This document shows positions 37,112 to 47,600 of a DNA stretch of 64,000 bases, piece after piece (the stretch's first letter is position 1; every line of letters begins with the position of its first letter). The notes below the pieces were generated by a model. It was given only the letters and a program-made list of their open reading frames with translations. It was not told the origin of the DNA and searched no databases. The DNA is from Candidatus Accumulibacter conexus (GTDB taxonomy: Bacteria; Pseudomonadota; Gammaproteobacteria; Burkholderiales; Rhodocyclaceae), in assembly GCA_017592775.1 (NCBI GenBank), contig JAGFNJ010000029.1, positions 1 to 64,000 of the forward strand, given 5' to 3'. A program made the translations under genes and the position numbers.

Positions 37112-37975
37112 ATGAACCTGCCCGAAGATTCATTCCTCTCGCATCTCGTCGAACTGCGCAACCGCCTGATTCGGGCCCTGCTGGCGATCGGCATCGTCTT
37201 CCTCTGCCTCGTCCCCTGGGCGCAGGACATCTACGCCCTGCTTGCCAATCCCTTGCTGGCCAAGCTGCCGCAAGGAGGCCAGATGATCGCCACCGATGTC
37301 ATCGGTGTCTTTCTCGTGCCGATGAAGGTGGCGTTGATGGTCGCCTTCCTGATCGCGCTGCCGTACGTCCTCTATCAGATCTGGGCCTTCGTCGCGCCCG
37401 GGCTTTATGCACACGAGAAGCGCTTGGCGTTGCCGTTGGTCGGCGCCAGCGTCGTGCTCTTCTTCGTCGGCATGGCTTTCGCCTACTTTCTCGTTTTTCC
37501 GGCGGTCTTCGGCTTCATGGCCTCGGTTCAGCCCGAGGGCGTGGCGTGGATGACCGACATCGAGAAGTACCTGTCCTTCGTCCTCACCACCTTCATCGCC
37601 TTCGGGGTGACTTTCGAGGTGCCGGTAGCGGTGCTCGTTCTGGTTCAGGCGGGCATCGTCAGCGTCGACAAGCTGCGGGAATGGCGTCCATACGTCATCG
37701 TCGGTGCATTCGTTGTCGGAGCGATCTTCACGCCGCCGGACGTCATCTCGCAGTTGATGATGGCCATTCCACTCTGCCTGCTGTTCGAGCTTGGCCTGCT
37801 GCTCGCGCGTTTTCTCCACCGCCGGCCCGCGCCAGCGGCGAGCGACGACGACTCGGTGGCAACGGCGGCAAGCGACGACAGCGGAGTGTGGAAGCCTGCA
37901 TCCAGTGCCGAAATGGATACGGTTGCCGGCAGCATCGACCGCCAGGAGACGCCGGGACGCAAGCCGGAGGGCTGA
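37112..37975 (+). CDS. tatC: Sec-independent translocase protein TatC (287 aa)
   Basis: Six membrane helices. The start MNLPEDSFLSHLVELRNRLI carries the twin-arginine-binding N-terminal region, and FAYFLVFPAVFGFM and PPDVISQLMMAIPLCLLFE are typical. A ~45-residue hydrophilic C-terminal tail rich in Asp, Ser and Ala is longer than in E. coli. ATG 37112 is preferred to the longer open frame. Confidence 0.95.
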   Translation: MNLPEDSFLSHLVELRNRLIRALLAIGIVFLCLVPWAQDIYALLANPLLAKLPQGGQMIATDVIGVFLVPMKVALMVAFLIALPYVLYQIWAFVAPGLYAHEKRLALPLVGASVVLFFVGMAFAYFLVFPAVFGFMASVQPEGVAWMTDIEKYLSFVLTTFIAFGVTFEVPVAVLVLVQAGIVSVDKLREWRPYVIVGAFVVGAIFTPPDVISQLMMAIPLCLLFELGLLLARFLHRRPAPAASDDDSVATAASDDSGVWKPASSAEMDTVAGSIDRQETPGRKPEG

Positions 37976-38014
37976 TCCCGGTCGGCTGCCGGCCGCTGCC
38001 GGGGGTCCCGCTCC

Positions 38015-38824
38015 TCAGGTCGGCAGTCCCGGCACGGGTCCGGCAATCGTCTGGCGCTGGCCGACCGGTGCACCTTCGGCGAACAGCCACAGGCTGCCGT
38101 TCGGCATCGTCGTCCAGGATTCGTTGTCGGTCAGCGGTACGGTGGCAATCACCGCGACCCGATCGTCGGGAGTCGTGACGGCGCTGAAATCGATACTCAG
38201 ATCCTGGTCGCGCAGGTGGGCGACGGCAAACGGTGCCTGGCGAACGATGAAGCTCAGCTGTGTCGAACAGTGGGCGAAGAGACAGTCGCCATTCGAAAGG
38301 ACGTAATTGCAGGCACCGCGAGCGCCGAGATCGAGCGTCAGGTGGTGCAGTTCGTCGAACAACTCAGGCTGGGTGGGCGCGCGTCTGCCGAAGCGCTGCC
38401 GCAGTTGCTGCAGCAACCAGCAGAAGGCGCGCTCACTGTCGGTCTGGCCGACGGGGGTGAAGCTGCCGTCAAGAGCTGGTGCGAAGTCGGGCAGGTTGCC
38501 GTTGTGGGCAAAGATCCAGTACCGCCCCCAGAGTTCGCGCATGAAGGGGTGCGTATTCTCGAGCGCGACGATTCCCTGTGTTGCCTTGCGAATGTGGGCG
38601 ATGACGTTCTTCGAGTGAATCGGGTAGCTCCGCACCAGTTCGGCGACCGGTGAGACACAGGAAGGCTGCGGATCAAGGAACACGCGCGTGCCACGCCCCT
38701 CGAAGAAGGCGATGCCCCAACCATCGGCGTGCACGTCGGTGGCCCCGCCACGGGCCTGGAAGCCGGCGAACGAGAAGCAGATGTCCGTCGGCACATTGCA
38801 GTTCATTGCCAGCAACTGGCACAT
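38015..38824 (-). CDS. Class II glutamine amidotransferase, YafJ family (269 aa)
   Basis: Starts MCQLLAMNCNVPTDICFSFA with nucleophile Cys2, then DGWGIAFFEG, RKATQGIVALENTHPF and FAHNGNLPDF, all of the GATase_4 (YafJ) type. No synthetase domain is attached. The ammonia acceptor is unknown for this family. Faces the his-tat operon and lies 9 nt downstream of the protease gene on the same strand. Confidence 0.88.
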   Translation of the reverse strand: MCQLLAMNCNVPTDICFSFAGFQARGGATDVHADGWGIAFFEGRGTRVFLDPQPSCVSPVAELVRSYPIHSKNVIAHIRKATQGIVALENTHPFMRELWGRYWIFAHNGNLPDFAPALDGSFTPVGQTDSERAFCWLLQQLRQRFGRRAPTQPELFDELHHLTLDLGARGACNYVLSNGDCLFAHCSTQLSFIVRQAPFAVAHLRDQDLSIDFSAVTTPDDRVAVIATVPLTDNESWTTMPNGSLWLFAEGAPVGQRQTIAGPVPGLPT

Positions 38825-38833
38825 CGCTGGCCT

Positions 38834-40006
38834 CTACTCGCGGGCGCGGCGCTGCGGCGTGCGTTTGCCGATGCGGATGCTGGTGTCGACGAAGCTGCTC
38901 TGTCGGCGCAGCCTGAAAACCACCGTCTCGCCGGGCTTCTGGCTGGCGATGAGGTCGAGCATCCCCTGCGGATCCTTCACCAGGCGACCATCGACGGCGA
39001 GCAGGATGTCGCCGGGCTTGATGCCACCGGTGTCGGCCGGGCTGCCGCGCAGCACGCCGGCAATCAGCGCGCCACTGGTGTCCGGCAAGCCGAAAGACTC
39101 GGCCAGGTCGACGGTGATCTCCTGCGCCTCGACACCGATCCAGCCGCGTGTCACGCTGCCGGTGGCAATGATCTGTTCCATGACGTTGCGTGCGAGCGAG
39201 ATCGGGATCGCAAAACCGATGCCGAGCGAGCCGCCGGAACGCGAATAGATGGCGGTGTTGATGCCGATCAGGTTGCCGTGGCTGTCGACCAGAGCACCAC
39301 CCGAATTGCCCGGGTTGATCGCGGCATCGGTCTGAATGAAGTTCTCGAAGGTGTTGATGCCGAGATGCGACCGCCCGAGGGCCGAGATGATTCCCATCGT
39401 CACCGTCTGGCCGACACCAAAAGGATTGCCGATCGCCAGCGTGACGTCGCCGACGGCGATGTCGTCCATCCTGCCGAGTGTGATTGCCGGCAGGGCGAGT
39501 GCCTGGCCGTTCCGCGCGCTGATCTGCAGGACCGCCAGGTCGGACTCCGGATCGCTGCCAACCAGGCGGGCGTCAAGGCTGCGCCCGTCGCTGAGGGCGA
39601 TCTCGATCTGATCGGCACCCTCCACGACATGGAAATTCGTGAGAACATAGCCACTCGAACTGACGATGACTCCCGAACCGAGACCGGCGGTCTTCGGACT
39701 CTCGCCGTCACCGCCTTCGCCGAAGAAATGCCTGAAGACCGGGTCATCGAGCAGCGGATTGCGGCGAGCCCTGACCTTCTGCGAAGTGAAGACGTGCACG
39801 ACCGACGGCAACGCCTTGTCGGCTGCCTCGCGAAACGAGGCGGGCCGCTCTGGCACGGCAGGTGCCGCCGATTCGCGCAGGGCAACGACGCTGGCCCCGA
39901 CCGGCGAGCCGCGGCCGATCCACTCCGGCTTCAGCGTACTGACGACGAAGAGAACGGCAAGACCAACCGTCACCGTTTGTGCAAAAATCAGCCAGAGCCT
40001 GCGCAT
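38834..40006 (-). CDS. HtrA-type serine protease, DegS/AlgW-like (390 aa)
   Basis: Periplasmic protease. One N-terminal membrane helix (LWLIFAQTVTVGLAVLFVVS) anchors it. The catalytic triad is visible: His in LTNFHVVEGAD, Asp in ESDLAVLQI and Ser in NPGNSGGALVDS. There is only one PDZ domain (from about residue 275, with SPADTGGIKPGDILL). A single PDZ plus a membrane anchor fits DegS/AlgW (envelope-stress sensing) better than DegP/DegQ. ATG 40006 is chosen because the membrane helix follows directly; a longer start at 40102 overlaps the divergent Nif3 gene. Only 23 bp separate the two divergent starts. Confidence 0.88.
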   Translation of the reverse strand: MRRLWLIFAQTVTVGLAVLFVVSTLKPEWIGRGSPVGASVVALRESAAPAVPERPASFREAADKALPSVVHVFTSQKVRARRNPLLDDPVFRHFFGEGGDGESPKTAGLGSGVIVSSSGYVLTNFHVVEGADQIEIALSDGRSLDARLVGSDPESDLAVLQISARNGQALALPAITLGRMDDIAVGDVTLAIGNPFGVGQTVTMGIISALGRSHLGINTFENFIQTDAAINPGNSGGALVDSHGNLIGINTAIYSRSGGSLGIGFAIPISLARNVMEQIIATGSVTRGWIGVEAQEITVDLAESFGLPDTSGALIAGVLRGSPADTGGIKPGDILLAVDGRLVKDPQGMLDLIASQKPGETVVFRLRRQSSFVDTSIRIGKRTPQRRARE

Positions 40007-40029
40007 GGGCGAAAAACCGGAGCCTTTGG

Positions 40030-40776
40030 ATGAAACGCGAAGAATTGACCCGTTACCTGGAGGATCTGCTGGAGCCGGGACGCTTCCGGGATTATTGCCC
40101 AAACGGCCTGCAAGTGGAAGGACGCCACGAGATCAGGCGCCTGGTTGCCGGCGTCAGCGCCACGCAGGCGCTGCTCGACGCCGCGGTCGAGCATGCCGCC
40201 GATACCATCCTGGTCCACCATGGCTGGTTCTGGCGGGGCGAGGACGGGCGCGTGACGGGAGTCCGCAAGACCCGTCTGCGGACGCTGCTGCAGCATGACA
40301 TCAACCTCTACGCCTTCCACCTGCCGCTCGACAGCCATCACGAACTGGGCAACAACGCGCAGCTCGCGAAGCGCCTCGACTGGATCGCCGACGGCCGCTT
40401 CGGCGAACAGGAAGTCGGCTGGCTCGGCCACCTGCCGGTGCCCCTGCCTGCCCGGGAACTGGGCGAGCGCGTCGCGCTGGCGCTGCAGCGACCGCCCCTG
40501 CTGCTCGGCGACGGCGAGCGCCTGGTGCGGCGCGTCGCCTGGTGCTCGGGCGCGGCGCAGGGGATGTTCGAACAGGCGATCGCGCTTGGCGTCGATCTCT
40601 ATCTGAGTGGCGAAGCGTCGGAGCCGACGACGCATCTCGCACGCGAGTCGGGGGTAGCCTATCTCGCCGCCGGCCACCATACGAGCGAGCGCTACGGCGT
40701 CATGGCGCTGGCCGCACACCTCGGCGAACGTTTCGCGCTCGACTGCCGCTTCGTGGACGTCGACAATCCTGTCTGA
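40030..40776 (+). CDS. Nif3-like dinuclear metal protein (YbgI family, 248 aa)
   Basis: MKREELTRYLEDLLEPGRFR at the start, CPNGLQVEG, ILVHHGWFWRGE and HLPLDSHHELGNNAQLA with metal-binding His residues, and AGHHTSERYGVMALA near the end. The family is proposed to be a GTP cyclohydrolase-like or NAD-related hydrolase; the exact reaction is unsettled. Divergent from the protease gene. Confidence 0.92.
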   Translation: MKREELTRYLEDLLEPGRFRDYCPNGLQVEGRHEIRRLVAGVSATQALLDAAVEHAADTILVHHGWFWRGEDGRVTGVRKTRLRTLLQHDINLYAFHLPLDSHHELGNNAQLAKRLDWIADGRFGEQEVGWLGHLPVPLPARELGERVALALQRPPLLLGDGERLVRRVAWCSGAAQGMFEQAIALGVDLYLSGEASEPTTHLARESGVAYLAAGHHTSERYGVMALAAHLGERFALDCRFVDVDNPV

Positions 40777-40794
40777 ATCCGATGAGGAACCACC

Positions 40795-41478
40795 ATGACC
40801 CATGCTTTCCCTCCACCACCACGCGTCGCCCTGCCGGTGACCGGCAGCGATGCCCTGTTCCCGGTACGGCGTGTCTATTGCGTCGGGCGCAACTACGCCG
40901 ATCACGCGATCGAGATGGGCGCCGACAGCCGCGAACCACCTTTCTTCTTCAGCAAGCCGGCCGATGCGCTGGTTGCCGGCGGCGGCGATGTACCCTATCC
41001 GCCGCTGACCGGCAACCTGCAGCACGAAGTGGAACTGGTGGTCGCTCTCGCGGCCGGTGGTGAGCAGATTCCGGTTTCACGGGCCCTGGACTGCGTCTTC
41101 GGCTATGCCGTCGGGCTCGACCTGACGCGGCGTGATCTGCAACAGCGGGCGAAGGACAAGGGCCACCCCTGGGACATGGCCAAGGGCTTCGACCACAGTG
41201 CGCCGATCGGCGCCATCTCTCCGCTGGCTGTCAGCGGCCATCCGGCGCAGGGCACCATCCAGCTCAGGGTCAACGGTCAACTGCGACAGGATGGCGACCT
41301 CGGGCAGATGTCATGGAAAGTGGCCGAGGTCATCGCCAATCTGTCGACCTATGTCCGCCTGCAGCCGGGCGACCTCATCTTCACCGGAACCCCGGCTGGT
41401 GTGTCTACGGTGACCCGCGGCGACCTGCTCGAGGCGACGGTTGCCGGCGTCGGCGAGCTGACGGTGAGGCTGGTCTGA
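40795..41478 (+). CDS. Fumarylacetoacetate hydrolase family protein (227 aa)
   Basis: Motifs [39 protein letters not shown] (metal-binding Glu pair) and [11 protein letters not shown] identify the FAH fold. Family members act as fumarylpyruvate hydrolases or oxaloacetate decarboxylases. 18 bp after the Nif3-like gene, likely co-transcribed. Confidence 0.9.
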   Translation: MTHAFPPPPRVALPVTGSDALFPVRRVYCVGRNYADHAIEMGADSREPPFFFSKPADALVAGGGDVPYPPLTGNLQHEVELVVALAAGGEQIPVSRALDCVFGYAVGLDLTRRDLQQRAKDKGHPWDMAKGFDHSAPIGAISPLAVSGHPAQGTIQLRVNGQLRQDGDLGQMSWKVAEVIANLSTYVRLQPGDLIFTGTPAGVSTVTRGDLLEATVAGVGELTVRLV

Positions 41479-41608
41479 GATTGACGAATGACTTGCGTGT
41501 CGCCGGCAGTCGGCAACGGCTTGCTCGCTCGGAGCCACGTCGGCGACCCGCTCGACGGATCGGCCAGACCGCCGAGACCATTCCGATCCCACATCACGGA
41601 GAACGCTC

Positions 41609-42139
41609 ATGAGCCTCCCTCGCATCCTCCTCGCCGCCCTGCGCCGCGGCTCCTCCCGCGTCAACTGCGCGCTGGCCCTGACGCTGGCCATCGTTGCGGG
41701 CAACGCGCCAGTCCTTGCCGAAGGGATCGAAACACCGACGAAGGGGCAGACGGTCTATGTGCCGATCTACTCCGAGGTTCGGCACGGCAATGTCGCCGCC
41801 ACCGGCAGGACCGACGTTACCCTGCTGTCGGTTCTGGTGAGTGTGCGCAACACGGATCCGCTCAACTCGATCCGCGTCGTCTCGGCCAATTACTACAACA
41901 CCGAAGGCGTGCTTCTGCGCAACTCGCTGCCCGCTCCGCGGGTCGTTCCGCCCTTCGGCACCCTCGAGCTGTTCGTCGAACAGCGCGAGAATCTGGGCGG
42001 CTCGGGTGCCAACTACGCGATCAAGTGGGACGCAACCGTACCCGTATCGCAGCCGACGATCGAGGCCCTGCATTCACGCTTCCAGGCAGGGTATTCGGTC
42101 GCCTTCATTTCCCGCGGTCGGGCAATCTCCGAGCCATGA
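41609..42139 (+). CDS. DUF3124 exported protein (176 aa)
   Basis: An N-terminal signal peptide (basic start, ALALTLAIVAGNAPVLAEG) is followed by a single domain with GQTVYVPIYSEVRHGN, SVRNTDPLNSIRV and VPPFGTLELFVEQ. This matches DUF3124, a family without known function. Predicted periplasmic. GGAGAACGCTC precedes the ATG. No clear link to neighbours. Confidence 0.8.
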   Translation: MSLPRILLAALRRGSSRVNCALALTLAIVAGNAPVLAEGIETPTKGQTVYVPIYSEVRHGNVAATGRTDVTLLSVLVSVRNTDPLNSIRVVSANYYNTEGVLLRNSLPAPRVVPPFGTLELFVEQRENLGGSGANYAIKWDATVPVSQPTIEALHSRFQAGYSVAFISRGRAISEP

Positions 42140-42198
42140 TCACTGTCGCCAGCGGCGAAGCCTGCCCGGGCGTGACCTGACCCGCACGGGCCCGCACC

Positions 42199-42747
42199 AT
42201 GTCCGGCCGCACGCAACCGATCAGGCTGACGGCGACGCCCGAGGACCAGCGGATCGCGCAGCTCGCCGCGGCGGCGATCGGCCTGTCGCTGGTTGACGCG
42301 GCGATCCCGCTGCCGCTGCCGGGGGTCAAACCCGGTCTTGCCAACATCGTCACCCTGATCGTCCTGGCGCGTCACGGCTGGGCCGCCGCAGCCTGGGTCA
42401 CCGGCCTGCGCGTTCTTGCCGGCAGTCTGTTGCTCGGGCACTTTCTTTCGCCGGGCTTCTTCATGAGCGTCAGCGGGGCTGCGTGCAGCCTGATCGTCCT
42501 GGCGCTCGCGTGTCGACTGCCGCGTCGCAGCTTTGGCCCGGTCAGTTGGAGCATCGTCGCGAGCTTTGCACACATCGGCGGCCAGTTGTTGCTGGCCCGG
42601 CTGTGGCTGATCCCGCATGACGGACTGTTCTACCTGGTGCCGCTCTTTGCTTGCGCGGCGCTGGCTTTCGGCATCATCAACGGGGTCATCGCGGCCCGCC
42701 TTCTCAGCGAACCAGCAATCCCGCAGAACGGAGTCACCAGTGCCTGA
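42199..42747 (+). CDS. Gx transporter family membrane protein (182 aa)
   Basis: Five or six membrane helices with the family signature LPLPGVKPGLANIVTLIVLA near residue 35. Such proteins were named heptaprenyl diphosphate synthase component I and are now considered ECF-like transporters of unknown substrate. The stop overlaps the ubiX start by 8 nt. Confidence 0.82.
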   Translation: MSGRTQPIRLTATPEDQRIAQLAAAAIGLSLVDAAIPLPLPGVKPGLANIVTLIVLARHGWAAAAWVTGLRVLAGSLLLGHFLSPGFFMSVSGAACSLIVLALACRLPRRSFGPVSWSIVASFAHIGGQLLLARLWLIPHDGLFYLVPLFACAALAFGIINGVIAARLLSEPAIPQNGVTSA

Positions 42748-43357
42748 AACCATCTGTCTCGCGTTAACCGGCGCCTCGGGCATGCCCTATGGGATCCGCC
42801 TGCTCGAATGCCTGCTGGCGGCGGGCTGCCGGGTGCAACTGGTCTACTCGCAGGTGGCGCAGATCGTCGCCCGCCAGGAAATGGGCATCGAACTGCCGGC
42901 GCGCGCCAGCGAGGCGCGCACTCTGCTGCGGGAACGCCATCGCGGCTTGCCGGGACAACTCGAGGTCTATGGCCGCGAGGAATGGTTCGCGCCGCTGGCC
43001 AGCGGGTCGAACCCACCGGACGCGATGGTCGTCTGCCCTTGTTCGATGGGAACCCTGGCGGCGATCGCCCAAGGGCTGGCGAGCAAACTGATCGAGCGTG
43101 CCGCCGATGTCGTCCTCAAGGAAGGCCGCAAGCTGATCCTGGTGCCGCGCGAGACACCGCTGTCGACCATTCACCTGGAAAACATGCTGCGGCTGGCACG
43201 CGCCGGCGCCATCATCATGCCACCCAACCCCGGCTTCTACCACCAGCCGCAGCAGGTCGCAGACCTGGTCGACTTCGTCGTCGCCCGCATCCTCGATCAA
43301 CTGCGCGTCCGGCACGCGCTGCTGCCCCGCTGGGGCGATCCGGCGCCGGACCGGTGA
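42740..43357 (+). CDS. ubiX: Flavin prenyltransferase UbiX (205 aa, GTG start)
   Basis: Makes the prenylated FMN cofactor used by UbiD decarboxylases in ubiquinone synthesis. LALTGASGMPYGIRLLECLL, the FMN site MVVCPCSMGTLAAIAQGLAS, VPRETPLSTIHLENMLRL and IMPPNPGFYHQP are all present. No ATG lies near; GTG 42740 gives VPETICLALTGASG. ubiD is not in the window. Confidence 0.94.
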   Translation: MPETICLALTGASGMPYGIRLLECLLAAGCRVQLVYSQVAQIVARQEMGIELPARASEARTLLRERHRGLPGQLEVYGREEWFAPLASGSNPPDAMVVCPCSMGTLAAIAQGLASKLIERAADVVLKEGRKLILVPRETPLSTIHLENMLRLARAGAIIMPPNPGFYHQPQQVADLVDFVVARILDQLRVRHALLPRWGDPAPDR

Positions 43358-43361
43358 GCCC

Positions 43362-44597
43362 GTGGCGGGCGATGCGGGTCTGATGCGCAGCGCCCGCTCG
43401 CCGACGCTGCTGGTGCTGGTCTTCTGCTGCGCCGAGGTCTTTTCGATGGCCGGCTTCGCGCTGGTGCCGTCGCTGCTGCCACGGCTGTCGCAGCACTGGT
43501 CCCTGTCGGCGACTGCTGCCGGCTGGCTGGGAGGCATCTTCTTTCTCGGTTACATCCTCGCCGTGCCGCTGCTCGTGAGCCTCACCGACCGCGTCGACGC
43601 GCGCCGCATCTATCTCGCCTGCGCCGCGCTGAACGGGCTCGCGCTGGCGGGCTTTGCCCTTCTGGCCGACGGCTTCGTCGCTGCCCTGGGCTGGTGGTGG
43701 CTGGCCGGCCTGGCCCTGGCCGGGACCTACATGCCCGGCCTGAAAGCGCTGACCGACCGGCTGCCGGCAGCGCGGCAGTCGCGTGGAACAGCCTTCTACA
43801 CGGCCACTTTCGGCGTCGGCGCCGGTCTGTCGTACCTCTGGATCGAACTGACGCAGCGCCATCTGTCCTGGCCGCTGCTGTTTGCCCTGGCCGCCGCCGG
43901 CGCGACCGTGGCGGTTCTGCTGGTCTGGCTCGGTGTGGCACCGGTCGCCAGCCCACCGCCGCCCCGCGATCGCGCCGCCCATTGGCGCCTGGTGCTCGGC
44001 GACCGGCGCATCCTCGCGTTCTGCGGCGCCTACTTCGGTCACAACTGGGAACTCTTCGGTTTTCGCGCCTGGCTTGTTGCCTGCCTCGTCTGGAGCCACG
44101 GCCGACTGCCCGACGCGTGGACGGCGATGCCGGGGGTGGTGGCCGCGCTGGCAACCTTTCTCGCCGTTCCGGCGAGTGTCCTCGGCAACGAGGGCGCGCA
44201 CCGCTGGGGGCGCAGCCGCTGGCTGCGAACCGTCATGCCCCTGTCGTGCATGCTGGCGCTCGTCGTCGCTTGCGCAAGCGACCGCCCGGGGCATGTCCTG
44301 GTGCCGCTGCTGCTGCTCTACGCAGCGAGCATGAACCTCGATTCGGCGGCGCTGACCGCCGGCTTGGTCAGCGAGACGGCAAGCGACCACCGCGGTACGG
44401 CTCTCGCGCTCTACTCGGCGGTCGGCTTTGCCGGCGGATGCATCGGCCCCCTGGCCTTCGGCATCGCGCTCGACCTCTTCGGCCGCACCGATCCGGCCGG
44501 CTGGGCAGCCGGTTTCGTCAGCCTGGCGATCGGTGTCGGCTTTGGCCGCTGGGCCATCGGCAGGAGCACGCAGCCGACGGCAGCCACCAGACGCTGA
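43362..44597 (+). CDS. MFS transporter (411 aa)
   Basis: Twelve predicted membrane helices with FFLGYILAVPLLVSLTDRVD after TM2, the family's loop 2-3 region. The second half contains HRGTALALYSAVGFAGGCIG. Substrate unknown. GTG 43362 opens the frame; ATG 43383 (MRSARSPTLLVLV) is an equally good start. It follows ubiX by 4 nt and is probably co-transcribed. Confidence 0.85.
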   Translation: MAGDAGLMRSARSPTLLVLVFCCAEVFSMAGFALVPSLLPRLSQHWSLSATAAGWLGGIFFLGYILAVPLLVSLTDRVDARRIYLACAALNGLALAGFALLADGFVAALGWWWLAGLALAGTYMPGLKALTDRLPAARQSRGTAFYTATFGVGAGLSYLWIELTQRHLSWPLLFALAAAGATVAVLLVWLGVAPVASPPPPRDRAAHWRLVLGDRRILAFCGAYFGHNWELFGFRAWLVACLVWSHGRLPDAWTAMPGVVAALATFLAVPASVLGNEGAHRWGRSRWLRTVMPLSCMLALVVACASDRPGHVLVPLLLLYAASMNLDSAALTAGLVSETASDHRGTALALYSAVGFAGGCIGPLAFGIALDLFGRTDPAGWAAGFVSLAIGVGFGRWAIGRSTQPTAATRR

Positions 44598-44647
44598 CGG
44601 GCGCCCACTTTCTTGCCTTCACTGACGAAGTCCTGCAGTATTGGCCC

Positions 44648-47600
44648 ATGAGTCAGGGGACAGCGCATGCCATCGATCGCCGTCAGCGGAGGATGCTGCT
44701 GATCTGGCTCGGCTGCCTGCTGTTGGGGGTGCTGCTGTTGCTCGCCTATCAGCTGTGGTTGAGCTATCACGAGCAGGTTCGCGAGGCCGAGACGAAGACC
44801 CGCAACTACGCCGCGATCTTCGAGACCCGCCTCGACGCCACCCTGCGCCGAAGCGATGCCGTTCTCCACGGAATGATCCGGCTACTGCCCGCTACGGTCA
44901 TGAGCCGGCAGGCGGCCGCGCGGAACGCGCGGCCAATCGGCGATGAACTCGACCTGCATCTGCTGAACTTCGGCGAAGTCGTCGGTCTTCGGGTCTTCGA
45001 TGCCGAGGGACAGCTGCTCTACAGCTCCGACCGGGCGAGGACACCGCGCATCGAGGTGAGCGACCGCGACTACTTCATCGCACTCAGGGACGACCCGCAG
45101 GCGGGGCTGTTCTTCTCCGAGGTGATCGATTCGCGGGCAACCGGCCGGCCAAGCCTGATCGTCGCGCGCGCCTTGCGCGACGATCAGGGGGTCTTTCTCG
45201 GACTGGTCAGCGCCGTGCTCGATCTCGCCCGCTATCAGGAGATCTTTCGCGCCGTCGATCTCGGCCAGCAGGGGTCGATATCCTTCCGGCGCAGCGACGA
45301 TCAGCGCCTGGTGGTTCGCTGGCCGCACATCCCGGGCGAGGTCAACAGGACGCTCTCTCCGGAGCATCCCGTCCGCCAGCAGATGAGCCGCGGGGCAAGA
45401 AGCGGCACCCTGCACTTTGCTGCCCAGACCGATGGCATCGAGCGCATCTACAGCTATCAGCAACTCGAGCATTACCCTTTCTATTTCATCATCGGTGCCA
45501 GCCGTGACGAGCTTCTGAGCGGCTGGCGAGCGCGGGCACTGGTCGTCGGCATGTCCGCTCTGCTGCTCCTCGCGCTGTTCGCCACCCTGCTGCTCCGCCT
45601 CTGGCAGAGCGAGACGCGCGAGGCGACGGTCATTGCCGACCTGTTGCGCAGCGAGAGCCTGCAGCGCGCGAAGGGTGAGCGGCTCGCGGTATTCGAGCGG
45701 CTGGCCGACAACGCCAGCCAGGGAATAGCCATGCTGTGCGCGGACGGCGAACTGAGCTACGCCAACCCGGCGCTGCGCCGGCTGCTGGACATTCCCGCCG
45801 AGGCGGCCAGCGGCGACTACGCGCTGGCCCGTTTCTGCAGCCCGGAGAACGCCCACCGGCTGCAGCAGCATGTCCTGCCGGCAACCGTCACTGACGGCCA
45901 GTGGAGCGGGGAACTCGAACTGCTGTCGCTGCAGGGTCGTCGCATCCCGGCGCTGCATACGCTGTTCGTCGTCCAGGGTGGCGACGGCGGGACGGCGATC
46001 GTTGCCGACCTGCTGGCCGACCTCAGCGAACGGCAGCGGATGGAGCAGCGCAATCGCCAGTTGCTGGCCGAGATGGAAACCCTGCTCAGCAACGCGCTGG
46101 TCGGCATCGTCCACCTGCGGCAGCGGCGAGTCGTGTCATGCAACCGGCGCCTCGAGGAGATCTTCGGCTATCGGCCGGGTGAGTTGATCGGTGAATCGTC
46201 CGAGTGCTTTTACCCCAGCCATGATGTCTTCGTCAGGATCGGCGAGCGCGCCTACGCGGTGGTCGGCGAAGGGCGCGACTTCAATACCGAACTGACGCTC
46301 CGGCGCAAGGACGGCAGCCTCTTCTGGGGTGCGCTGACCGGCCGCGCGATCGATCCCGGACGGCCGCACGATGGCAGCATCTGGGTCTTCGCCGACATCT
46401 CCGAACGCCAGCAGGCGGAAGAGGAGTCACGCAACCTCCTGCAGGCGGTCGAGCAGAGTCCGGTCACCATCGTCATCACCAATCGTGACGGCGACATCGA
46501 GTACGTCAACCCGAGCTTCACCCGCGTGACCGGCTACTCCCGGCTCGAAGCGATTGGCCAGAACCCGCGCATCCTGAAATCCGGCGACGTGCCAGCCGAG
46601 GTCTATGAGACCTTGTGGCGGACGCTGGGCGAAGGCAAGGTGTGGACCGGGCTGCTGCACAACAGACGCAGGAACGGCACGCTGTTCTGGGAGAGTGCTT
46701 CGATCGCGCCGGTTTTCGGCGATCACGGCGAGGTGACGCACTACCTTGCGGTCAAGGAGGACGTGACCGAGCGCCTGCTGGCCGAGAAGCAGCTGCGCGA
46801 AAGCGAGGAGGCGTTCCGGCGGCTCTTCGAGGACGCCAAGGATCCGCTGCTGCTGCTCAAGGAGGCCGCTTTCATCGACTGCAACACGGCCACCCTGGAA
46901 CTGCTCGGATACCCGTCGAAGGACGAGTTCCTCGGCCGCAGCCCGGATGACATCTCGCCACCGTATCAGCCCGATGGCCAGCCATCGAAGGACAAGGCTC
47001 GAACGATGATGGCCGCTGCGCAACAGTTCGGCTATCACCGCTTCGAGTGGACGCACCAGCGCCGCGATGGCAGCACGGTAGCGGTCGAAGTCACCCTGAC
47101 GCCGATCACGCTGCGCGGCGAGGTGATCCTGCACACCCTCTGGCGCGACATCAGCGAGCGACGCCTGACCGAGAAGCGCCTGCGCCTGCTGGCGGCGGTG
47201 TTCGAGAACAGCGCCGAGGCGATCATGGTCAGCGACCGTGACAACCGCATCGTCGAAGTCAACGCCGCGTTCTCACGCCTCACCGGCTACAGCGCCGACG
47301 AGGTGCGCGGCAGCGACCCACGCCTCCTGTCGTCAGGACGAGCTTCGGCGGACGAGTACCGCACGATGTGGCAGGCGATCGCCGGCAGCGGTCACTGGCA
47401 GGGCGAAATCTGGGACCGTCGCAAGGATGGCACCTTCTATCCCAAATGGCTGTCGATCTCGACGATTCGGGGCATTGACGGCAGCGTCGACAACTACATC
47501 GGCAGCTTCGTCGATATCTCCGAGCGCAAGGCTGCCGAGGAACGGATCCAGCATCTGGCGCACTTCGATACGCTGACCCAGTTGCCCAACCGCTCCAATC